From NCBI RefSeq assembly GCF_035918235.1, contig NZ_CP109485.1:3596001-3660000 (forward strand): DNA of 64,000 nucleotides, given 5' to 3'. Below are positions 57,920-64,000 of this stretch, piece by piece. The translations under genes and the position numbers were made by a program. Numbering within the stretch: the first letter of the stretch is position 1; every line of letters starts with the position of its first letter. Source of the stretch: Streptomyces sp. NBC_01445. Lineage in GTDB: Bacteria; Actinomycetota; Actinomycetes; Streptomycetales; Streptomycetaceae. The notes beneath the pieces were generated by a model. The model saw nothing but the letters and a program-made list of their open reading frames with translations. It had not been told where the DNA came from and searched no databases.

Positions 57920-57989
57920 GGACGGCCGGAGCCCCCGCACAGTGGGCTCCGGCCGTCCATGGCCGGCGTACGGATCAGGCGTACGCCGG
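57920..57989 (-). terminator. tandem terminator hairpins after the aldehyde dehydrogenase gene
   Basis: Two perfect hairpins in a row: CCGGCGTAC/GTACGCCGG (57963-57971 with 57981-57989) and GGACGGCCGGAGCCC with its complement (57920-57934 and 57944-57958). On the minus strand they follow the stop at 58003 within 15-85 bases. Confidence 0.8.
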
Positions 57990-58002
57990 GGTCTTGCCGG
58001 TC

Positions 58003-59448
58003 CTAGAGGGCGAGGCCCGTCAGGACGAGGACGCGCTCGTACGTGTAATCGTCCATCGCGTAGCGCACGCCCTCGCGGCCCACGCCGGACTGCTTGGCGC
58101 CGCCGTACGGCATCTGGTCCGCGCGGTAGGACGGGACGTCGCCGACGACCACGCCGCCGACCTCGAGGGCGCGGTGGGCGCGGAAGGCGGTCTGCAGGTC
58201 GTGCGTGAACACGCCCGCCTGGAGGCCGTACTTGGAGTCGTTGACCGCGGCGAAGGCCTCGGCCTCGCCGTCGACCTTCTTGACCGTGAGGACCGGTCCG
58301 AAGACCTCCTCGCAGGAGATCGTCACGTCGGCCGGCACGTCGGCGAGGACGGTCGGGGCGTACGTGGCGCCCTCGCGCTTGCCGCCCGCGAGCAGCGAGG
58401 CGCCCGCGGCGACGGCCTCGTCGACCCAGGATTCCACGCGCTTGGCGGCGTCCTCGCTGACCAGCGGGCCGACGTCGGTGGCGTCGTCCGCGGGGTCACC
58501 GGTGACCTGCGCCTCGACGGCCGCGACGATCTTCGGCAGGAGCCGCTCGTACAGGGAGGCGTCGGCGATGACGCGCTGCACGGAGATGCAGGACTGGCCG
58601 CCCTGATAGTTGGAGAAGGTGGCGATACGGGTCGCCGCCCAGTCCAGGTCCTCGTCGGAGGCCCAGTCACCGAGGACGACGGCCGCGCCGTTGCCGCCGA
58701 GCTCCAGCGTGCAGTGCTTGCGCGGCACGCTGTCCATGATCGCGTAGCCGACGGGGCCCGAGCCGGTGAAGGAGATGACCGGCAGGCGCTCGTCCTGGAC
58801 CAGGGCGGGCATGCGGTCGTTCGGGACCGTGAGGACGGACCATGAGCCGGCCGGGAGGTCGGTCTCGGCGAGCAGCTCGCCGAGGATCAGCGAGGAGATC
58901 GGCGTGGCCGGGGCCGGCTTCAGGATGATCGGGGCGCCGACGGCGATGGCCGGTGCGACCTTGTGGGCGCTGAGGTTCAGCGGGAAGTTGAACGGCGCGA
59001 TGCCGAGGACCACGCCGTGCGGAATGCGGCGGGTCAGGGCGAGCCGGCCGGTGCCGCCCGCGTCGGTGTCGAGGCGCTGGGCCTCGCCGCCGTTGAAGCG
59101 GCGGGCCTCCTCGGCGGAGAAGCGGAAGACGGAGACGGCACGGCCGACCTCGCCGCGCGCCCACTTGATGGGCTTGCCGTTCTCGGCGGAGATCAGCTGG
59201 GCGATCTCCTCGGTGCGCTCGGTCAGCCGGTCGGCCACGTGGTTGAGGGCCTTGGCCCGTACGTGGGCGGGGGTGGCGGCGAACTCGTCGCGGACGGCGT
59301 ACGCGGCGGCGACGGCCTCCTCGACCTGCGCGTCCGTGGGCACGCTGACCTTGCCGACCAGCCGACCGTCGTAGGAGTTGGTGACGTCGAAGGTGGCGTC
59401 ACCGGTGGCCTCGCGGCCCGCGAGCCAGAAGGCGTGAGTGGCGGTCAT
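58003..59448 (-). CDS. aldehyde dehydrogenase, succinate-semialdehyde-type neighbourhood
   Basis: 481 residues. The catalytic Cys is C287 in GGQSCISV and the general base is E249 in LELGGNG; the cofactor-binding APFNFPLNL and FTGSGPVG and the EEVFGPVL segment are intact. It oxidises an aldehyde with NAD(P)+. The nearby gabT-like gene at 63889 suggests use in GABA/amine catabolism, for example on succinate semialdehyde; that is inference. A PucR-type regulator lies 169 bases upstream on the same strand and may control it. Confidence 0.9.
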   Translation of the reverse strand: MTATHAFWLAGREATGDATFDVTNSYDGRLVGKVSVPTDAQVEEAVAAAYAVRDEFAATPAHVRAKALNHVADRLTERTEEIAQLISAENGKPIKWARGEVGRAVSVFRFSAEEARRFNGGEAQRLDTDAGGTGRLALTRRIPHGVVLGIAPFNFPLNLSAHKVAPAIAVGAPIILKPAPATPISSLILGELLAETDLPAGSWSVLTVPNDRMPALVQDERLPVISFTGSGPVGYAIMDSVPRKHCTLELGGNGAAVVLGDWASDEDLDWAATRIATFSNYQGGQSCISVQRVIADASLYERLLPKIVAAVEAQVTGDPADDATDVGPLVSEDAAKRVESWVDEAVAAGASLLAGGKREGATYAPTVLADVPADVTISCEEVFGPVLTVKKVDGEAEAFAAVNDSKYGLQAGVFTHDLQTAFRAHRALEVGGVVVGDVPSYRADQMPYGGAKQSGVGREGVRYAMDDYTYERVLVLTGLAL

Positions 59449-59617
59449 AGTCGGTCCCGGCCCTTCCGCAGTGGGTGTGTACTGGGGTCTTTCCGGACCA
59501 ACGGTAGGCGGGCGGGGGCGGAGCCGTGTTTGTCCGACGTGTCGGAGTCCGCGAGTGCGGCGCGCCGCTTTGGCAGAGGCGGGCGCGGGTTCTGTCCGGA
59601 AGAGCGGCCCGGTGGGC

Positions 59618-61315
59618 CTATTCGCCGCCCGCGCTCGTCGCCTTGAGGGCCAGCCACAGCTCCATGCGCACGTCCGGATCGTCGAGCGAGCGGCCGAGGA
59701 TCTCCTCGACGCGCCGCATCCGGTAGCGCAGGGTGTGGCGGTGCACGCCGAGGTCGGCGGCGGCCGCGTCCCACTGGCCGTGCCGCGAGAGCCAGGCGCG
59801 CAGCGACGCCACGAGGTCTCCGCGGCCGGTCGCGTCGTGGTCCTTCAGGGCCCGCAGGAGACCGTCCGCGAAGGCGCGTACGGCGTCGTCGGCGAGCAGC
59901 GGCACGACGGAGCCCGCCGCGACCTCCTCGTGCTCGACGAGAGAGCGCCCGCGCCGCCGGGCGACGGAGAGGGCCTGTTCGGCCTGCTTGTAGGCGGTCG
60001 CGGCGGCGATCGGCCCGGCCGGTGCGGACAGACCCACCACGAGTTCGTCGTCCTCGCCCGCGCCGCCCTGCTCGCGCTGCGTCAGGCGGGCGGTCTCCAG
60101 GGCCTCGGCGTACTGGGTGCAGGCGCCCGTCGCCGCGCCGCCGTCGGCGGCGAGCAGCACGAGCCGGTCCCCGTCGGGCACCACGAGGACGGCCTCCCCG
60201 GAGCGGGCCGCGGCGGCCTCCACGACGTCGGCGAGCCCGGTGAGCGGGTCCCCGGAGGCGGCGACGGCCGCCGCACCCGTGCCCGGCGCGGGCCGCTCCG
60301 GCTTGTCGAGGGCCACGCGCGCGTGCCCGTCGGCGTGCGCGCGGCCCGCCGACGCGGACGCGACCTCGGCGACGATCATCCGGAAGGGCGCGTCGAGCAG
60401 CCCTCCGTACAGGTCACCGGCGACGGTCCTGGCGTGCTCGGGCTCCCCCGCGAGCAGCATCCGCAGGACCGCCGCGCCGATGCGCTGCTCGGCCGCGTGC
60501 AGCGAGCGGGAGCGCTCGGTGGTGAGGGTGAGCAGGGCGATGGCGGAGTGCAGCGCGTAACGCTCGGCGGTGCCGAGGGCCGCGGCGGTGCCCACGGCGA
60601 GGGCGGCGCGGGGCCTGCGTCCGGTGCCGAGCGAGTGCAGCTCGACGCGGTCCTCGTCCCCGCCGCCGTGCTGTTCGCTGCCGCCGACGACCGCGCTGGC
60701 CGGGGCGGGCCGCTCGCGCAGCCGCTCGACGTCGCCGACCAGCCGGGCCGCCCGGCGCCCGGCCCACTCCGGCGCGGCCGCGACCACGGCGCCCGAGGCG
60801 TCGTACAGCGCGGCCCAGCCGTCGACCTGACCGGCGAGCGCGCCGAGCAGCCCCTCGGGCCCACCGCTCAGCGCCTGCTTGGTCAGCTCGCGCTGGGCGG
60901 CGAACCCGGCGGTGACGGCGCGGTACTGGTCGGCGGCGATGGCGGCGGAGACGGCCTTGCTGATGGCGATGAAGGGGGTGCGGCGCGGCACTTCGAGGAG
61001 CGGGAACTCCTCCTCGCGCGCCGCGTCGACGAGGGCCTGCGGGACGGCGTCGTAGTTGACGCCGACGGCGAAGCCGAGCCCGACGACTCCGGCACCCGCG
61101 AGCCGCTTCACATAGCGGCGCATCGCCTCCGGGTCCTCCGCGTCCAGCTTCAGCGCGGTGAACAGGAGAAGCTCGCCGCCCTCCATGTACGGCACGGGGT
61201 CGGCGAGCTCACTGACGTGGGCCCAGCGCACGGCGGTGTCCAGCCGTTCCTCCCCGGCGCGCACGGTCAGCTTGAGCGCGGAGTGATGGACGAGGGAGGC
61301 GAGCGTGGGCGGCAT
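59618..61315 (-). CDS. PucR-type transcriptional regulator
   Basis: 565 residues. The N-terminal PucR domain (about 8-120) has VRWAHVSELADPVPYMEGGELLLFT and the C-terminal HTH_30 region reads DLGVHRHTLRYRMRRVEEILGRSLDDP. A GGDEF-like central domain (CdaR-type) is seen around VVGLSAPAGPIAAATAYKQAEQALSVA. Proteins of this family regulate purine, GABA or amine catabolism. It precedes the aldehyde dehydrogenase, the likely target. Confidence 0.92.
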   Translation of the reverse strand: MPPTLASLVHHSALKLTVRAGEERLDTAVRWAHVSELADPVPYMEGGELLLFTALKLDAEDPEAMRRYVKRLAGAGVVGLGFAVGVNYDAVPQALVDAAREEEFPLLEVPRRTPFIAISKAVSAAIAADQYRAVTAGFAAQRELTKQALSGGPEGLLGALAGQVDGWAALYDASGAVVAAAPEWAGRRAARLVGDVERLRERPAPASAVVGGSEQHGGGDEDRVELHSLGTGRRPRAALAVGTAAALGTAERYALHSAIALLTLTTERSRSLHAAEQRIGAAVLRMLLAGEPEHARTVAGDLYGGLLDAPFRMIVAEVASASAGRAHADGHARVALDKPERPAPGTGAAAVAASGDPLTGLADVVEAAAARSGEAVLVVPDGDRLVLLAADGGAATGACTQYAEALETARLTQREQGGAGEDDELVVGLSAPAGPIAAATAYKQAEQALSVARRRGRSLVEHEEVAAGSVVPLLADDAVRAFADGLLRALKDHDATGRGDLVASLRAWLSRHGQWDAAAADLGVHRHTLRYRMRRVEEILGRSLDDPDVRMELWLALKATSAGGE

Positions 61316-61454
61316 GAGGCCTTCAGGTGTGCGACAGGTGGTGCTCGGGTGCGGGGTGGATCCTGTGGATCTTTTGGCCGGTACGTATGAACGACCGGTG
61401 TCGATTCTGCCTCACCGTACGTACGTCTGCGGCCTCCCCGCACACCGGGCCGCC

Positions 61455-63659
61455 TCAGTCGCGCAGGTCCACCAGGAGCGGGGGCGCGTGCTCGCCCCGC
61501 ACCGTCGTCAGGGACAGGACGGCGTGGCCGGGCGGCACGGCGTGCGCCAGTTCGGAGGCGGACCAGCGCTCGCGCTCGACCTGGCGCACGGTGACGGCCC
61601 GTGCGGTGGGCGCGTTGCCGGTGATGACGCGGCGCAGCATGTGGACGGTCTTGCCGAGCGGGGTCTCCGCGATGATCTGCCGGTCGGTGACGTCCCGTGT
61701 CTCGGTCCACTCCTTGCCCCACACCTCGGCGAAGTCCTGGCCGTCCCACGGGGTGAGGCCGGACAGGGCCATGCGGCAGCCGACGGCCCCGAGGAGCGGT
61801 CCGCGCAGGGGCCGCGGCACGTCGTCGAGGGTGCGCAGGGTCAGGACGGCGCCCGCGTTCGCGGAGCGCAGCCGCTGGATGCCGCGCACGGCCTGCGGGG
61901 TCACGGCGCCGGTCGCGTCGTCCAGGATCAGGCAGGCGAAGAGCGAGCGGTCGTCGCGGACGGACGCGCCGGCGACGAACTGGGCGAGCACGAGACGCGC
62001 GAGGATCCGCGACGCGTCGGCGTGCCCGCGTTCGGGCAGGTCGATGCGGACGCGTACGGGGCGGTCGAGGGCGCGCAGCGAGAACGGCCTGCCCCGGCCC
62101 GTCGTGTCGAAGAACGAGGCGAAGGCGGGCCGGTCGAGGAGGGCCACCCGGTCGGCGAGCACCGCGCCCACGTCCCCAGGGTGCCCCAACTGCCGCTCGC
62201 GCGCGTCGAGTTCGCGGAGCATCGCCTCGTGGCCCGAGTCGGTGAGCGCCTGACGCAGCGCGGCGAGCGGCTCCGGGGCGCCGTCCAGGAGGCGGCGCAG
62301 CTCGGGCACGGAGGGGAAGCGGCCGTGGACGGCGTGGTACGGCCCGATGAGCTGGGCGATGACGGTGGTGGAGCGCCGGCTGTCGCCGCCGGGGTGCGGG
62401 TCGGCGAGGTCCCCGACGAGCGCCTCGGCGAGCATCGCCGCGGCCTCGTCGGGGTCGCTCGTGCCGCCGTACAGGTCCAGGTCGTGGACGGACTCCGGGT
62501 GACCGATGCGGATGACGACGTCATAGCTGTCGGCGGCGCCGAGGCCTGCCCCGGCGGGGCCGACGACCACGACGACGGCGCGGCCGGCCAACGCGCCCAG
62601 GCACAGGGACTCGGCGATCGGCCAGACGACGCTGCCGGTCTTGCCGGCGCCCGCGGGGCCGACGGCGAGCAGCGAGGTGCCGAGCAGATCGGGCCCGAAG
62701 GCGAGGCCCGCGCCGCGGTAGGCGTAGGGGTTGCGGACGTCGTCGGCGCTCGTGCCGATCCTGACCTGGGCGGTGGCGAGGTCATGGCGGGCGGCGCGGG
62801 CAGGGAGGTCGCGCGCGCCGGAGGGGTGCAGGCAGGCGCCGGCGCCGTCCTTCACGACGGCCGCGCTGAACGAGGCGAGGGGGTGGCTGCCTCGGCGCAC
62901 GCCCTGCCAGGCGCGGGCGATCCGGGCCTGGTCGACGTCGCACATCAGCCCGGCGCGGGCGTCGGCGGCGAGCCGGTCGGCGGCGTCGGCGGCGCCCGCG
63001 GCCCGCAGCTGGGGCCAGCGCGCGGGGTCCTCCTCGGGCGCGGGCGGGCGCTCCTGGGCCACGGGTACGGCCTTGCGCCAAGCCGGCAGCCCGTAGCGGC
63101 GCCAGACCTCACCCCAACGGCCGAGCCGGCCGACGGCGATCATGATGCCGACGGCGAACACGGCGTAGTACAGGTAGACCACGACGACCGAGCCGACGGA
63201 GTGCGGCTGGGCCCAGGAGTCGGGGACCATCGCGTACAGCGGGAGCAGCCACCAGCCGCCGAGGTAGCCGTTCCAGAGCAGGGACCAGACGAGCCACCCC
63301 ACCAGGAAGGCGATCACCGCTCCGCCGAGCAGCTGCCGGGCCGGGACGACCTCGGGCTCCTGCGCGGGCCTCGGCCGGTGCGCGAACCGCCAGATGCCCG
63401 GCTCGGCGGCGGGCCGCGGGGCCCGCAGCCACCCGAGGAAGGCGGCCCCGGCGGCCCCGGCGGACGCTCCGGCGGCGCCGGGGGCGTGCGTGGGGCGGGG
63501 CGGCGGGGTGCCGGGGCGCGCGGGCGAACCGCTGCGCGCTCCCCGGTCGGCCGACACCGCCGGAGGATTCGGTGGCCCCGCAGGGCGCGGCACCGGTGTG
63601 GCGTGTGTGCCGCGAGCGTCGTGCGTGCCGCCAGCGCCCTGCGTGCCGTCGGTGTCCAT
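61455..63659 (-). CDS. VirD4/TraG-like ATPase, chromosomal and solitary
   Basis: 734 residues. A disordered Pro/Gly/Ala-rich N-terminus (about 1-75) is followed by two membrane helices (about 108-130 and 150-176), then a cytoplasmic P-loop ATPase: LAVGPAGAGKTGSVVWP (Walker A Lys about 340), a SLFACLILDDATGAV Walker B (Asp-Asp instead of Asp-Glu), and the later SLRALDRPVRVRIDLPERG. This layout matches VirD4/TraG-type coupling ATPases of conjugation and type IV secretion. No relaxase, conjugation gene or other T4SS component is in the window. Function unknown. Confidence 0.8.
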   Translation of the reverse strand: MDTDGTQGAGGTHDARGTHATPVPRPAGPPNPPAVSADRGARSGSPARPGTPPPRPTHAPGAAGASAGAAGAAFLGWLRAPRPAAEPGIWRFAHRPRPAQEPEVVPARQLLGGAVIAFLVGWLVWSLLWNGYLGGWWLLPLYAMVPDSWAQPHSVGSVVVVYLYYAVFAVGIMIAVGRLGRWGEVWRRYGLPAWRKAVPVAQERPPAPEEDPARWPQLRAAGAADAADRLAADARAGLMCDVDQARIARAWQGVRRGSHPLASFSAAVVKDGAGACLHPSGARDLPARAARHDLATAQVRIGTSADDVRNPYAYRGAGLAFGPDLLGTSLLAVGPAGAGKTGSVVWPIAESLCLGALAGRAVVVVVGPAGAGLGAADSYDVVIRIGHPESVHDLDLYGGTSDPDEAAAMLAEALVGDLADPHPGGDSRRSTTVIAQLIGPYHAVHGRFPSVPELRRLLDGAPEPLAALRQALTDSGHEAMLRELDARERQLGHPGDVGAVLADRVALLDRPAFASFFDTTGRGRPFSLRALDRPVRVRIDLPERGHADASRILARLVLAQFVAGASVRDDRSLFACLILDDATGAVTPQAVRGIQRLRSANAGAVLTLRTLDDVPRPLRGPLLGAVGCRMALSGLTPWDGQDFAEVWGKEWTETRDVTDRQIIAETPLGKTVHMLRRVITGNAPTARAVTVRQVERERWSASELAHAVPPGHAVLSLTTVRGEHAPPLLVDLRD

Positions 63660-63888
63660 TGCCCCTGCCCCCTGACCTGCCGGTCTGCGTGTCCGCGGGT
63701 CAATCTAGTGCCCCCGCATGGGGAGTTCACCGGTTACGCGCCCGGACCTGCGGCGATCCCCGTGGAGCGGCCGTATGTCCACGACGGACAACGCAAACCG
63801 CGAACCGCGCCCGGATGGAGCATGCCCCACCCCGCCCCTCGCCCCTAACCTGCGAAGAAAGCACCCGAAACACCCCCAGGAGCCCCGC

Positions 63889-64000
63889 ATGAGCGCAGTC
63901 CCGCAGGAGCGCCGCGTCGTCACCGCCATCCCCGGTCCGAAGTCGCAGGAGCTGCAGGCCCGACGTACCGCCGTGGTCGCGGCCGGCGTGGGCTCCACGC
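63889..64000 (+). CDS. gabT: gabT-like aminotransferase (start only, cut by window edge)
   Basis: The visible 37 codons from ATG with AGGAG eight bases upstream read MSAVPQERRVVTAIPGPKSQ, the usual start of Streptomyces 4-aminobutyrate aminotransferase (GabT), followed by ELQARRTAVVAAGVGS. The enzyme converts GABA and 2-oxoglutarate to succinate semialdehyde and glutamate with PLP. The PucR regulator and aldehyde dehydrogenase nearby fit such a pathway. The name rests on the N-terminus only. Confidence 0.7.
   Translation, partial: MSAVPQERRVVTAIPGPKSQELQARRTAVVAAGVGST

Overview
The window is high-GC actinobacterial chromosome, almost certainly Streptomyces. Reasons: many GTG starts, third-position G/C bias, ATGA/TGATG/GTGA gene overlaps, the conserved block rimP-nusA-ylxR-infB-ylxP-rbfA-truB-ribF, and an actinobacterial type VII (ESX-like) secretion cluster. 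I see no rRNA, tRNA, CRISPR array, insertion sequence or prophage.

Region 1-9.5 kb is accessory, T7SS-associated DNA. It holds a WXG/PPE-like protein cut by the left edge with a coupled helical partner, then a three-gene module (small helical protein, large WXG-headed protein, lipoprotein) present twice in divergent orientation. The plus-strand copy (4425-7809) is intact. The minus-strand copy (about 1684-4014) is decayed: start codon ACG instead of ATG, a frameshift, a fusing deletion and three in-frame stops, yet its lipoprotein is still open. Two small orphan genes follow. Region 9.5-18.6 kb carries T7SS machinery: eccB-mycP plus a coupled membrane gene on the minus strand, and eccE, an unknown gene and an EspI-like ParA/MinD ATPase on the plus strand. 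EccC, EccD and EsxA/B are not in the window.

Region 18.9-24.9 kb is a five-gene oligopeptide-type ABC importer operon with an unusual membrane-anchored binding protein. Region 25-37 kb, all minus strand, is the translation/transcription block from ribF to rimP, including a 1205-residue protein that joins a degenerate trypsin-like domain to a P-loop NTPase. Region 37-41.5 kb has a lipoprotein, a DUF4439 ferritin-like protein, an APH-like pseudokinase, proS and a GNAT acetyltransferase.

Region 41.5-47.1 kb is a second ABC importer operon (Dpp/Nik type) headed by a DUF1684 gene. Region 47.3-55.7 kb contains a GNAT protein, the MEP isoprenoid genes ispG and dxr with a site-2 protease between them, and a SecA that looks like a paralogue of the main housekeeping SecA. 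Region 55.8-64 kb contains an acyl-CoA dehydrogenase, an aldehyde dehydrogenase with a PucR-type regulator, a VirD4/TraG-like ATPase and the start of a gene resembling gabT, suggesting GABA or amine catabolism.

The best candidates for something new are the duplicated WXG module with its lipoprotein, the pseudo-protease/NTPase fusion, the APH pseudokinase, the second SecA and the solitary TraG-like ATPase. All functional statements rest on reading motifs and gene order; no database search was run.
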